From NCBI RefSeq assembly GCF_030272615.1, contig NC_081414.1:309379164-309441163 (forward strand): DNA of 62,000 nucleotides. The letters are read 5' to 3'. A model generated the notes under the pieces. The model was not told where the DNA came from and ran no database searches. It saw nothing but the letters and a program-made list of their open reading frames with translations. Source of the DNA: Cryptomeria japonica. Its lineage: Eukaryota; Streptophyta; Pinopsida; Cupressales; Cupressaceae. This document shows positions 35,504-47,419 of the stretch, one piece after another (position 1 is the stretch's first letter; each line of letters opens with the position of its first letter). Made by a program: the position numbers and the translations under genes.

Positions 35504-37048
35504 TTGCAACAATTTAATTTTCCCTTTGTGACACCTCCACGGACGCTTTCTCCTTTGCAGTGGACACAAAGTTTTCCTCCATCTGCATGTCGATCTCCCA
35601 TACCAAGTGAGGCGTCAAGTTTGCAAGTTTTAGTTGTTCCACTTGTAAATCATTTTGTAATACCACCCTATAATCCATTAAGGATGGCCGCTGCTGGCCC
35701 TTGGGGCACTTCTTTTGGTCCTCTAAACTTGACTGCACCTTTGCATGAACTTCCCAAAGGTACGCGAAAAAATTTACCCAATTTTTTTTGGGATGGTTCT
35801 CAGCACCCAGACAAACACATTGTTGCCTTCTACATCACATGTGGAGTCCTAGGTGTTGAGCACGAAGATGTTTCAGTGAGATTATTCATTGAGACTTTGC
35901 ATAGAGCTGCTGATTGGTTCTATCATCTTACTAATGCTTGTATCACAAATTGGGCAACTCTCAGAACGTTGCTTGAGGTGAGATTCAAGTCCGCCGAAGA
36001 TGATCATGCTTTATTGGCACAATTAACTCAATTGAAGAAAGAGCCTTAGGAACCCATGCGTGAGTTTGTAGAAAAAATTGACAAGTTACATAATCGTATC
36101 CCAGTTGCTTCAAGACCCACTGCTGAAAAATTGAAATGTTTTTTCATCAACGCTCAATTGCCAGAGGTGAGTTTTCTTTTGCAAAGGAACAATCCTACAG
36201 ATTTGGCCACTGCTTAACAAACGGCTATATCAGTTGAAGATGATCTTATCCTTGCGGGTAAGATAAGGAGAGATCCTAACAAGGTTAGGAGTAATCAAGT
36301 TGTAGATGCATCTTTCTCTTTGACTAGTTCTGCTGATCCCATGATACTGAAGCTAGCAAATGAGTTGTTGGCACTTAAGAAGAAAATTTCCTCACAAGGA
36401 AATACTTCTTATTGAGATGTTCCAAGAAGAACTTATCCAAACAATGCTTCCAATTATGCCATGCATAATCAAAATAAATTACCTCCTGCTCCAGAAAGGC
36501 CTGCGTTGGAAGCACCACCCCAAAGTTCAGCTACAGGATATTATGAAGATGAAAAAAATGATCTTCCTCCTTTTGGTGAAGAAGATGCCAATTCGCATCA
36601 AGAAGGTGATGTAGAGTTGGCTGACAACTCTAATATCATGTTTATGCAATATTAAGAAGATGACACACCAGATACACATGATGGAGACGTCTTTGCAGTA
36701 TTCACCCGTTCGCAAGCATAGGCAGCTCAACCACCTGTCATTGCGAAGAGTGATGATTCTACTCAAATTAAGGACTCTCAATGTTTGCCAATTTCTATTG
36801 CAAAGCATGGGAATCCTATACCAAATCCTGCAAAGGACAACACTATCTCAATGGACGTCGCGAAGGATAAAAATGTAAGTGATTCTTCTACTGCTGTCAA
36901 TTTTTCTGCACCTGTCAATTTTTCTACACATGCATCAAAGACTAGTGTACCAAATATTTTGAATTCTCAAAATGAGAATCCAAATCTATCTTTGGTGATG
37001 AATTTCTTTCAGTCATTTGATATTTTAGATCATGCAAAGAAAACCTAA
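35504..37048 (+). pseudogene. gag: Element B gag
   Basis: The frame opens at 35504 (MQQFNFPFVTPP) and stays in one phase through to integrase. The core gag region shows LPNFFWDGSQHPDKHI, RLFIETLHRAADWFYHL and NWATLRTLLEVRFKS near residues 90-165, matching the retrotransposon gag (capsid) pattern. A Pro/Gln-rich and acidic tail follows. Six stops interrupt it (36047, 36215, 36413, 36653, 36719 and 37046 approximately); all could derive from CAG, CAA or CGA. No zinc knuckle was recognised. Confidence 0.8.
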
Positions 37049-37054
37049 ATACAA

Positions 37055-37525
37055 ATGTTTGAAGTTGAATTTTTGAGATCTAACCTAGATCAATTTGACC
37101 GTTTGGTCAAATTTGTTAAAGAAAAAGATACTACCCCTAGTAATCTTCCAAAATCAAACTCGCTTCAAAACAACCTAGTAACTTCCCCTTCTCATGTCGA
37201 GAAGATAGAACCATTTTACATCTCTTTGTTAATAAATGGTTATAAACTTTGTCACTGTGTAATTGATTTTGGGGCATCTGATAATGTTATGCCGTCAAAA
37301 GTTGCCAATGCCCTTGGTTTAACTTTGACCAAAACATTTGGAAGGTGTTTCTCTATGGATAACAAACAAGTTCCTTTGATTGGTCAAATCAAGGATGCAC
37401 AATTTGCCTTTGCTTCATTCCCAGAAAAGAAAATCAAGATGACAATACTAATAACCGATGTACCGGCCTCCTATGGGCTATTGTTGGGATGAAATTTCTG
37501 TAGAGATGTTGGGGGTGAGTTAAAC
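37055..37525 (+). pseudogene. pol: Element B aspartic protease
   Basis: In the same phase as gag. The active-site stretch is CVIDFGASDNVMPSKVA, with the Asp codon at 37265; plant Tat and Athila proteases often have a variant of the D(S/T)G motif here. The closing LLG-NF motif near 37484-37498 is broken by TGA where Arg (LLGRNF) is expected. The protease would cleave the gag-pol polyprotein. Confidence 0.82.
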
Positions 37526-38619
37526 ATGGATATGACTGAGGCTCATATCCCTGTTAAAGGAGTTGTCCAAAGGTTACTTCCAGAAAAAGAATCAAAATAT
37601 ACCATTGTCAAGTCTGATGATCAGCGGGCCCAGATTCTTTTCGAATCATCAGGCATGGGTAATTATTTCATGCATGCTGATGATGGTTTAAAGGTGACTC
37701 CTGAGAGTGAGGGTGCCATTCCACTCAATAATTTCCCAGTTAATTATGAAAGTAGTTGTGAAAGTAGTGTTATGGAATCAGAAGGATCTTCAACTTCACA
37801 ACAAGAAATTCTCAATTTTGATACCGTCAGCATTGGTAGTCTAGATGATGTTTGGACACTGGAGTTTGATGGCAGCTGTTCTTCTACCAGATTAGGAGCC
37901 GGTATTGTTTTGGTTTCTCCTGAGGGTAATCTTTTCCCTTTCTCCTTCAAATTGTAGTTTGATAACACAAATAACACTGTCGAGTACGAATCACTCCTTC
38001 TGGGAATGAATGTTGCTAAGAAGAAGGGAATCAAGAACTTGCATGCTCAAGGAGATGCCGAATTAATAGTCTGTCAGGTCAGGAACATATATCAAACAAG
38101 GAGTAAAAGGATGTGGCACTATCGCAACCTTTTCTGGGATCTAATAGAAACATTTGATGCTTTTTATATATCTATGGTTTCCCATGAATTCAATGACAAG
38201 GCTGATTCATTAGCAGTATCAACAACTTCTTTGGTTCCTCACAAAGATTTTTTAGGATCAACTTATGCTGTTGAGTTAGTTTTCTGGCCAAGCATTCCTA
38301 ACAACTCTGATGATTGGCAAGTATTTAATGATGATAATCATGTAATAAATTTTTTGCAGACCGCTGACAATTTTGATGACTTGCACTTTCAAGGTAGTCA
38401 CTGCCCTTCAAAGCATGCAATTGAAAGTATTGATGCAGAAATGGGAGAAAACTTTTTGCAAATAAAAGGAAACAAGATCCCCAAGGGTCTAGTTTCACTG
38501 GAAAAGCTTTTTGACAAGCATGATCGTTATGTTAAGAAGCAACAAAGATCAACTATAGGGTCGATGGAATATGAACAAGTAAACACTGGGACTGAAGACA
38601 ATCCAAAAATGATCAACAT
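37526..38619 (+). pseudogene. pol: Element B extra RNase H-type domain between protease and RT, plus linker
   Basis: An RVT_3-like (archaeal/plant-type) RNase H lies at about 37850-38230. Its four acidic positions are all present: Asp in LEFDGSC (37868), Glu in TVEYESLLLGM (37982), Asp in AQGDAEL (38054) and Asp in NDKADSLA (38204). One stop (37955) lies between the first two. Downstream to 38619 is a linker without a recognised domain. Tat-group elements are known for a second RNase H; here it is N-terminal to RT, and the unbroken reading phase from gag shows this is not a local rearrangement. Confidence 0.82.
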
Positions 38620-39340
38620 TGGAAAGTGTTGTTCACAAGGAGAAAGGCAAAAATTTGTTGCATTGTTGCAGCAGTATGTTGACGTCTTGGCATACTCCTA
38701 TGAAGATCTAAAGTCTTTTCGTCTCGAAGAGCTCCGTCATGACATCCCATTGAAACCAAGTATTATGCCTTTCCGTTAGAAGCAAAGGCAATACAACTAA
38801 AAGATCTTCGATACTATCTTTGCTAAAGTACAAAAGATGTTGAAAGCAAGGATAATCTTCCCCATCCACCATTCTTCTTGGATAGCCAATATTGTACCTG
38901 TACGTAAGAAGAATGACGAAATTTGGATATGTGTAGATTTTCAAAACTTGAATCAGGCATCCTTGAAGGATAATTATCCTTTACCTGTCATGGATCATGT
39001 CCTACAAGCTGTTACTGAAGTAGAGATGATGTCCATGTTGGATGGATTTTCGGGTTATAACCAGGTAGAAGTTCTGGAGCAAGATCAACATAAGACCGCA
39101 TTTACTACACCTTGGGGTACCTTTGCATATCGCAGGATGCCTTTTGGATTAATAAATGTGAGAGAAACTTTCCAACATGCAATGGACTTGGCCTTCCGAA
39201 GTTTTCTTGGTAAGTTCATTGTGATCTATTTGGATAATTTGACACTTTAGTCTAAGGAACGTCAAGATCATTTTTCCCACCTGCAACGAGTCTTAGAAAA
39301 ATGTCGTCAGCATGGAATTTCCCTCAATCCCAAGAAATCT
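38620..39340 (+). pseudogene. pol: Element B reverse transcriptase
   Basis: RT motifs in order are ELRHDIPLKPS, WIANIVPVRKKNDEIWICVD, SMLDGFSGYNQV, KTAFTTPWGTFAYRRMPFGL and VIYLDNLTL. The catalytic YxDD box is YLDN (39227-39238), so the second Asp is lost, as a G-to-A change would give. Stops occur at 38777 and 39248. The domain would copy element RNA into DNA but cannot be active here. Confidence 0.87.
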
Positions 39341-40017
39341 ATTTTTGGGGTCACTGAAGGTAAATTGCTTGGGCATATTGTTGCGAAGGAAGGTATAAAA
39401 ATTGATGCAGAAAGGGTAAAAGCTATTCGTGACCTTTCCTTGCCAACAAGTAAGACTGTTGTTCATTCTTTCTTCGGTAAAGTTAATTTCCTGCGAAGAT
39501 TCATTCCAGACTTTGCTGAACAAACTCGTCATATATTTAATATGATGAAAGGTAATTCTCTCTTCAAATGGAATCCCGAAGGAAAGAAAGCTTTACATTA
39601 GATCAAGGAAGCCATGGCAAATGCTCCAGTCTTAGTATGCCCAAATTATACCAAAGAGTTCATTATGTATAGCTATTCGTCAGATCATACTTGTTCGGCT
39701 ATACTAATGCAGAGAAATAATGAAGGTGTGGAATCACCTATTGCATTCATGAGTTATCCGCTGAAGGCTCATGAGTTGAAATAATTAGAAATGGAGAAGC
39801 ATGCTTTTGCCGTGGTGAAAGCGGTTAAACATTTCAGGTTTTATATTATGAATTCACATGTCATTGCTCTTGTTCCTGATGCTGTTGTCAAGTCGATTCT
39901 GACACAACAACAGTTTGGAACTAAAAGGGGAAACTGGGTTGCCAAGATTCAAGAATATGATATGGAAATCAAGCCCACTAAGTTGGTTCATGGAAAAGGT
40001 CTATGTCAGTGAATAGC
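39341..40017 (+). pseudogene. pol: Element B RT connection and Ty3-type RNase H
   Basis: The RT thumb region (KLLGHIVAKEGIKIDAERV, SFFGKVNFLRRFIPDF) is followed by the ordinary gypsy RNase H (NAPVLVCPNYTKEFIMYSYSSD, EMEKHAFAVVKAVKHFRFYI). The first catalytic Asp of the usual YTDAS box is replaced: the sequence reads YSYSSD. Such decay fits a model in which the extra upstream RNase H took over catalysis and this one became a connection domain. Stops occur at 39599 and 39782. Confidence 0.78.
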
Positions 40018-41305
40018 TGACAACAAATCAATAGATGAAGTGGTGCTTGAAAATGAAGGTATTAATCAAGATCTTCCTCATGTTCTATTTGTTAGCACTA
40101 CTGATGAGTGGTATTCCGACCTGACATATCTCTTAACATATGGAGATTGTCCTGCACACCTGTCAAGGAAAGAAAAGAGAACCTTAAAGCTTAAAGTAGT
40201 GAATTTTGTCCTATGGGACAATGGTTTGTACAAGAAGGGTCTGGATGACAATTTCCTGTGTTGCGTGGACAAACAACAAGAAGTAAGATTATTTCAATCT
40301 TTTCATGATCTTGCTTGTGGAGGACATTTTTCTGCCCCTGTTACTGCACATAAAATCTTGTGTGCTAGGTATTACTGGCCAACATTGTTTAAAGATACAT
40401 ACAGTTGGGTTCGCAAGTGTGAGCAATGTCAGCAATTTGTTGGTAAGCCTAAATTAGCTGCGCTCCCACTAAAGCTAGTAATAATTGAAGAGCCTTTCCA
40501 ACAGTGGGGATTGGACTTCATTGGACCTGTCAACCCAACATCAAGTGCGGGTCACATATATATCCTCACGGCGACAAATTACTTCACCAAGTGGGTGGAG
40601 GCAATCCCAACCAAGCAATCTACCTCGACAGTGGTTTGTCAATTCCTAAAGGAAAACATCGTCTCAAGGTTTGACGCCCCTCATAAGATAGTAGCAGATA
40701 ATGCTTCATGTTTTTCATCTTATGAGATAATTGAATTTTGCTTTGATCATGGTATTACTCTTTCACACTCATCTGACTATTATCCGCAAGGAAATTGTCA
40801 GGCTGAGTCAAGCAACAAGAATCTGGTTACTATTATGAGAAAACTTGTTGATGAGAAACAACGGACTTGGCATAAAGCTCTTTATGATGCGCTATGGGCG
40901 GATCGTATAACTCCAAAAAGAGCAATTGGTATGTCACCTTTTCAACTTTTGTATGGGTTGAATGCCAAGATTCTGATCATTGTGGAACTTCCAGCATTAA
41001 AGCTCGCCAAGGCCATTGAAGACGAAACATATCAAGATTCACTAGATAAGTGGATCATGTTTCTTTCTCAGGTAGAAGAAACAAGGGCTGAAGTGGTAGA
41101 TAGGATTGCTACACACCAAAGCCAAGTGAAGGCATTGTTTGATAGGAAAAAACTTCCCGTGACTTCTCAGTTGGTGATCAAGTCTTGTTATGGGACAAGA
41201 GGAGGGAACCAAAGGGTTTGCATAGAAAGTTTGATTCTATATGGAGAGGTCCCTTCACTATTCATGAAGTATGTGGTGAGCATAGCTACTTACTTGCATA
41301 TGTAG
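40018..41305 (+). pseudogene. pol: Element B integrase
   Basis: The 40040-41305 stretch is open for 421 codons, the longest intact piece of pol in the window. The HHCC zinc finger reads FHDLACGGHF... and RKCEQCQQF. The catalytic triad is complete, with Asp at 40514 (GLDFIGPV), Asp at 40697 (VADNAS) and Glu at 40805 (QAESSNK); 35 residues separate the last two, the classic D,D35E spacing. The C-terminal RKKLPVTSQLVIKSCYG end appears shifted near 41180, since the usual GPF-like motif is missing from this phase. Confidence 0.88.
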
Positions 41306-41526
41306 ATGGTACCCCGTTCTCGCTACCTCATAGTGGAGAACATTTTAAGCTCTTTACTCAATAAAGAGCGATGTAAAGGAAGTTGTACTTTTTGTAAAAA
41401 TATGTATAGCCTTTTATTTTTAGTCTTTTTCGTCGCCTGACTCTATAACCCAATGGATACAGGCATTCAGAGTTCTGGATTCTGTAAGCTTCAAGTGGTG
41501 TATCTTGTTCCCCAGTCAGAGCCAGT
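41306..41526 (+). other. Element B 3' untranslated stretch before right LTR
   Basis: A short noncoding region with AATAAAG at about 41360. The bases directly before the right LTR (CCCCAGTCAGAGCCAGT) are not an obvious polypurine tract, although the LTR boundary is fixed by the CTGCT duplication and the left LTR start. Confidence 0.55.
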
Positions 41527-41695
41527 TGTTGTCCTCGATTTCAGCACGACCAAAATCAGGAAACCCTACGAAACCGGTCCGTTTCGTACCTTATGGTCTT
41601 TGGGAGAGCTTAATCGACTTTGTCGGTTAGTTCATTTTGTTCCTTGTTTTCTATTTTTATTGTTTTCTTAGTTCCTTTAAGTTTGCAGTTTTACC

Positions 41696-41957
41696 TACAG
41701 TTCGGACTTTAAAATCCGAACTGCAGGGTTTTTTTTTGCTAAATACACTTCGAACTTTAAAGTCCGATGCGTATTTGTAGGTTTTCTTCTCTGCAGTTCG
41801 TGATTTAAAGCTCGAACTGCTTGTTGTCTTAGCCTACAGTTTGGACTTTAAATCCCGAACTGCAGGTGGTTTGTCCATGGCTTGCATGTCAGACTTTAAA
41901 GTCCGACGTGCAAGTTTTTCTAGCCTGCATGTCGGACTTTAAAGTCCGACATGCACT
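41696..41957. repeat. Palindrome array 1 in element B 3' LTR (six units)
   Basis: Centres lie near 41710, 41758, 41806, 41849, 41897 and 41940. In several units the paired bases are restored relative to the left LTR (the first unit has CCGAACTGCAG here, CCAAATTGCAG on the left), so the palindromic form is the ancestral one. Confidence 0.88.
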
Positions 41958-42246
41958 GCGAGTTGGCATTAATTTGCATTTATTGTTAATTAGGGTTTTA
42001 TTATTTAAAGCTTCTTTTGGTTTATTTTGTTAATTCTTGCATTATCGTTTGTTTCTTCTGTCTCCTTTACATGCCCTCCTCGGATTTTGCTCGCCTTGAA
42101 TCGATTGGATCGCTCCATTGTCGGATTTTTTGATCATCATAGCGGAAGAGGTAGGGTTTTGTTATCTTTTCGGGTTTTTCGTTCTTGTTTGCTTTTGTTT
42201 TTTTTCGGTTTGTTTTGTCTTTTTCCCTTTTGGATTTTTGCTCTCG

Positions 42247-42773
42247 AGGGAGCAATCGGATTTTAAAATCTTGATTTCTCCTTCCTTCTCATCCTTCCCT
42301 TTTCCTAAATGTCTCTGCATATCGGGCTTTAAAGCTCGTTATGCAGTTAGACGGTGGAATCTCCACATATCGGATTTTAAAGTCCGATATGCGGGATCAT
42401 AACCTTCGCATATTGGACTTTAAAGTCCGATATGCAGAGAAGTAAAGGTCTGATTGACATGTCGGGTTTTTAAACTCGACATGTCAGTCAGAGGTTTTCC
42501 CTAACCAGTCAGATGTGCAGTGTTTTTTACAAAAGGTTTTATTTGCACATCGGACTTTAAAGTCCGATGTGCTGATAACCTACCCCGAGTAAGCACATCG
42601 TACTTTAAAGTCCGATGTGCTAATCAACATTATTTACCCTTGTACATCGGACTTTAAAGTCTGATGTGTTGATCAAGTTTTTTTTAAAATTTCACTTCGG
42701 ACTTTAAAGTCCGATGTGCAATTTATCTTTTCAAAAGAGCAGATCGGACTTTTTTCCCCGACCTGCTGTTTTT
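42247..42773. repeat. Palindrome array 2 in element B 3' LTR (ten units plus a remnant)
   Basis: Centres lie near 42264, 42330, 42378, 42421, 42471, 42558, 42606, 42655, 42705 and 42755, with a half-unit remnant (AGTCAGATGTGCAG) near 42505. The gap there shows that units are lost by recombination or slippage. The 48-50 bp spacing is kept elsewhere. Confidence 0.88.
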
Positions 42774-42886
42774 GGCAGTTTTACTCCTAAGCCTATTTTG
42801 AGTCCCGTTCTTCGATCCGTTTGAGAAAAAAATATTTTTGATAATGATGAATAGCTAATCATCAGCGTTGAATGTAGTCATCACGA

Positions 42887-45800
42887 ATGTCAAAGCTCCC
42901 TCACAACAAGCTCGAGTCTTCCTCAGGCCAGTTGGAACCTTCTCCAAGTAAAGCATCATTAAGAAAGATGAAATACAAGTACGACAGATATTTGAATCTG
43001 TACCCAGAGAGTTTAGTAGACTCAAATATTAAGGAGATCAGAGACACCGAAATTGGGCATGTTGATATGCAAGAGTTTGTTGACCGGGTTCAAAAGGCTC
43101 CTGCACATCTAACCAGTTTAATCAAATCTGAGCTACATAAGTATGCGTCTTTTCCAGTTGCGGCTCATGATATTGAATTTGTACTAGCAATAGCTGATCA
43201 TTTTGATCCAAGCACAAGGCAAGTAAAAGATGAAGATCAGAATGCCATCATGACCCTAGATAGTGTATTCTTCAATAGTGTCTTCAAAGGTTCATTAGTT
43301 GAAGAAGTAGCTGATATTTCTCAAGAGAGTGCTCAAGAGTACTACGAGAAACATGAGGATAAATGCAAAAAGGTGATCAATATTGTTTATCTCTTTGCTG
43401 CAAGAAGTTCCCTCACCACATGATGGCCTAAGTCCTTCCACAAGAGTGATTTTAATGAGGAATATAACGACATGGTCACCATGTTATCTAGAGTGAGAGG
43501 GTTAAAAGACTCATTATTTTCAAAACTGGATGTCTTATTACATAAATATAATAAAAAAGGGAGCCGCAAGAATCGATTGGGGAGAGCAGATCAGTGATGC
43601 GCTTTGTGCTCAATTGAAGGAGGTCAAGGTGACACTAAAGTTTTACATGACCTCGTACTTGGTTTATGCAGCTTCTTCAATGAGGCAATATCCAGGCTTG
43701 TCTACCAATGGTGACAGAAGATTGGTGCCCGTTTGGGAGTACTATGATCAACTAATTATCAAGAATCAAGGTAATCATTACAGGAGGGTTAATGACGCCT
43801 TCTTTGCTGTATGGAAGTGTATTTTTGATAAAGGCCTGCAGAAGAGGAGAATATTAGAAGCCGCTTACAACAGGGTGTCTCATTTTGGATGTGTATTTCT
43901 GCAGTTTCCCATATTCACCTATATCCGAATTGGATGTTTCTCAGGTGAGCCCTACATCCTTCCAATGTTCCCTTTAGACAAAATCGTCCTTATGGAGCTA
44001 TGCCGACAACTGATTAGTGTGCATGAGAAACAATCACAAGCACATAAGACTAGGCTGAAATTCCGAGAGTCGATTGGCAGGTACTCAGTGCTAACCAATC
44101 CCAAGGCCAAAAATATGGAGGAAGAAATGCAGTGGAATACCATGAGAAGATTCAAGGCCCGAACCGATTTTGACTTTCGTGGTATAAAGAACAAACTCAA
44201 AAGGACTTATACTCATGTTTATAGGTTTGAGGATGTTTGGGCAGATTGTCAAAATGAGGAGGATATAAGAAGGATGGATTTCAGCCACCTTACTCTGGAA
44301 CAAATTGAAAATTTGGATCTAGCTAAGATCCCAATGACCATGGAAGACACATATGACATAGTGGACCCTGTTTATTACGAGAAAAAGATTGCTGACTCCC
44401 CAATTCCACTTGTGCAATGGTCGAAGAAAGAAAGCAAATCTATTACACGGAGGATCTCTCCTATCTTAGCAAACACCAATGCTTGGTTGCTAAAAAAGAA
44501 TCTTAGGATGAAACAACTTCCCGCTAGTTCAGGAGATGATGACAACAATGATGGCCCATTGGGCAAGACAACTATAGCTGAAACAAGAACAAAGAGCAGG
44601 GCATACTCACAAGCACTATCCTCGGCTCCTGTGGTACAATCGAAGGGTAAAGGACCCAAAATCAAATTTATAGTTAAAGGGTCGAAGAAGGGTGAATCAA
44701 TATCATCCGCATCATAGGAACCAATGGCAAAGGAGCCAGAACAACCGCCAAGTAGTGAAGTTGGAAAAGGAAAGGAGGTTGAAGAAGGTGAAATTCCTCG
44801 ACAAGAGGAAGTACAGGCAGAAGAAGTATCACATCCAACTGAAGTTGATGCCCCGATTACCTCACATGTAATCGTCCATTCTATTGACTCTGACTCTGAC
44901 ACTGACCAAGAAGATGAAGATTTTCAAGAAGATGGAGATCTAAGTATGGGTATGACGCAACCAGAGACTGTTGGTTATTTTTTTACAATAACCAACTTCT
45001 CTAATTTAGATGATATCCCTTCATCTACTTTTGAATCCACCATGATGGATTGTAATGAGACCTTGCAAGATGCACTTACAGAATAGGTTTCAATAGATTT
45101 ACCCATCACTACTACCACCACCACAGTAATTCCTCCATTGGTAAGTGCTGAAGTTACATTCACAACATCCTTCACTCTCCCATCTGTAACTAAAGAGGTA
45201 GCAACAACAAATGTTCCACTAGATGCCTCAATATCAACACCATTAGTACCACTCACAACTGCTCCAAGTTCCAGTCAACCTATTGAAGTTTCAACTCCAA
45301 GTCAGCAAGGAGCTTCTACTCCATCAACCAATCTAGAACTACCCCCTTGGATGGAAGTAGTGGTCCCTAAGAGGCAAAAACAGGAGATATCCCCAGATGA
45401 GTTTGACTTTGAACTTTTAGTTCCTCCAAAGCCTAAGGGAACAAAAAGTCAAAGATGGTATCTAGGGTGGTAGTAGACCCAGCTTCCGGAAGAAAATATG
45501 CCGAAGTTATGGTGCCATCGTTAGACAAGGACAAAGGCAACATACAATCTAAAGATTATACCATGCAGGTCATAGAGCTCGGGGTGGAAACACACGAGAG
45601 TGTGAAATTAGATTCTCAGACAACCCTTAATTCTCTATTGAGAAGATTGGTTCAAGAGAGGGATGAGAAAAATATCTTGAAGCAAAAGTGTGAACAACTG
45701 ACCAATGTTCTTCTAAAGGTCACACAATCTTCTTAAGAGATAGAACCTATAGGATCTTCAATAGATACCGAAGCTCTCAAGAAGATTGAACAGGTGGGAG

Positions 45801-46495
45801 CTAAAGGCAGAGTGATGGATGAGTGGATTTAAAGGCTAAGGTCAGAAGGCTCTCATCTTCTGAGCTCAACAGTGGAACTATTGTCTGATTATGAAGTAAT
45901 CCAGAGTCGAATTCAAGGACTCAAAACCTCTTTATCACAAGAGATTGAGGAGGTTGTGAAAAGTACTACCTTGTGGAGCAAAATGGAGGACTTCAGGATA
46001 GATGTCCTGGTTGAGAATAAGGTAATTCCCACAAGGGAGAAGTACATTAAGATCTTTTCTTTATTGTCTCATAAGCAAGAGACAATAAAGTTAATGATTG
46101 CAGAGCTGGATTGGGAGAAGAAAGAAGGTGACGACGAGGTTGACCTTATTTTTGCTAAATTTGGTGATCTCCCTTGCTATTTATATGATAGTGATCAAAA
46201 TCTCGTCACTACTGAAGTTGTCACGCAAGAATTCCTTTCTTTGATGGATCAATGCACAGGACAAGATTTCTCTCTTGATACATTTGATAAACTGTTAGAA
46301 ATTCAGGTCAGCTTTGAAGTCCTCGCATCCATGCTGAAGGATGTTAAAAATAAACAGGTGAAGATTCAAGATGCAATGTCCCGCGTCCAAATCATCACAA
46401 GTTCTACCTTGATGCCAAACGAAGCATAAATGAAAGCCATACTTGCTAAATTCGAAGATTTCCAGAAATCCAATGAAGAGGGGAATCAAGAATGA
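42887..46495 (+). pseudogene. Long accessory ORF inside element B 3' LTR (second copy)
   Basis: This is the counterpart of 30798-34410. The first part (42887-43423) ends at a TGA where the left copy has CGA. After the shared A-run frame change the frame is open from 43530 to 44717 (395 codons), the longest intact view of the middle domain, with KVTLKFYMTSYLVYAASSM and GRYSVLTNPKAKNM. Then follow 44724-45086, 45138-45473, a private 1-bp deletion near 45440 and 45455-46429 in segments. The stop at 45084 is shared with the left copy (32995), so it predates insertion. The product is unknown. Confidence 0.75.
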
Positions 46496-47414
46496 AGTTT
46501 CCCCTCCTGGCATCCTTTCTTCATGCGTTTGCACCGGTAAATGTTTTCAATTTGTGTGCAGCTGCACGTTTTCTTTATGCAGTAGTTGTAGTCAAGTGGG
46601 ACTGTGCAGTTGAATTAGTCAACTGTGCCCACATTTTTCTCCATTCTTTTCCTATGTAAGGAGGACCTCATTTGTAAATATTTTATCTTTTTCATCCTTA
46701 GCAAAACTCAGCAAATTTTTTATCCCAACTAAGACTTTGGGCTTTTTGTGGTGAAAATCATATCAAACGAATAAAGAAAATAGTTTTGTTGATTACAAAC
46801 TTTGTGTTGTATCAAGAAAATCATTTATATAATTTAATGTTCCTATGTCCATTGAATCTATATTATCTTTACTTCTTTGATCTTTAAGATATTGCTACGT
46901 GGTTAGAGAGCTCTCAAATCTTGCAAAGTAGACTTTGTGCTCTTAGCATACTTGAGAAATCTGCTGATAAATTAAGTAACTTGTGGTAAGCTTTGTATTG
47001 CTGCAGTTATTTGTAGTTTAATGGATTAGAAATCTATACTTGAAGACTTTGAGATTTAGCTAAGTTTCTAATTGTTTAATTTGTAACGATCAGTGTGAAT
47101 TAGTGTTACCTTAAAGGAAACTTTGTGCTGCTTAATAGTAACTCTTGGTGTAGTTTGTTAGATTAATAGTTCTTTTCTTTAAGTATCTAAAGAGGTAGAG
47201 AAATTGTAACTAGGTGAAGGGAAAATACATAAACTCTGAAAAAAGAGAGTTATATGCCCAATAGCAACCCACAAATTTAATTTCCTATTAATTAGAGGAG
47301 AAATTTCATAGGGAGCCTCCCCTTGATGAGAGGAGAGATTAATTTCTCGGCATAGCGTTGTGTGAATTATATATTTTGTCATTAGTACGCTGGTGACAAA
47401 ATATTCACTCAACA

Positions 47415-47419
47415 CTGCT
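47415..47419. other. Right target-site duplication of element B (CTGCT)
   Basis: Matches 29367-29371 exactly. The element A RNase H frame resumes on its far side. Confidence 0.9.

Larger units (their letters stand above)
29372..47414 (+). mobile_element. Element B: Tat-like Ty3/gypsy retrotransposon with 5.9-kb coding LTRs
   Basis: Two LTRs (29372-35330 and 41527-47414) surround a 6.2-kb interior with a TGGCGACTTTGCTGGGA primer site and a gag-protease-RNaseH-RT-RNaseH-integrase frame. The 5-bp duplication CTGCT proves insertion into element A. The second RNase H domain, the long LTRs and the primer site point to the Tat/Ogre group. LTR differences by eye are a few percent, fewer than in element A, as expected for the younger insertion. 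LTRs make up about two thirds of the 18-kb length. Confidence 0.88.
41527..47414 (+). repeat. Element B 3' LTR (5,888 bp)
   Basis: It starts TGTTGTCCTCGATTTC and ends TTCACTCAACA. Its organisation is the same as in the left LTR: palindrome arrays, long frame, AT-rich tail. Small indels account for the 71-bp length difference, including the loss of about two palindrome units near 42500-42545. Confidence 0.9.
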
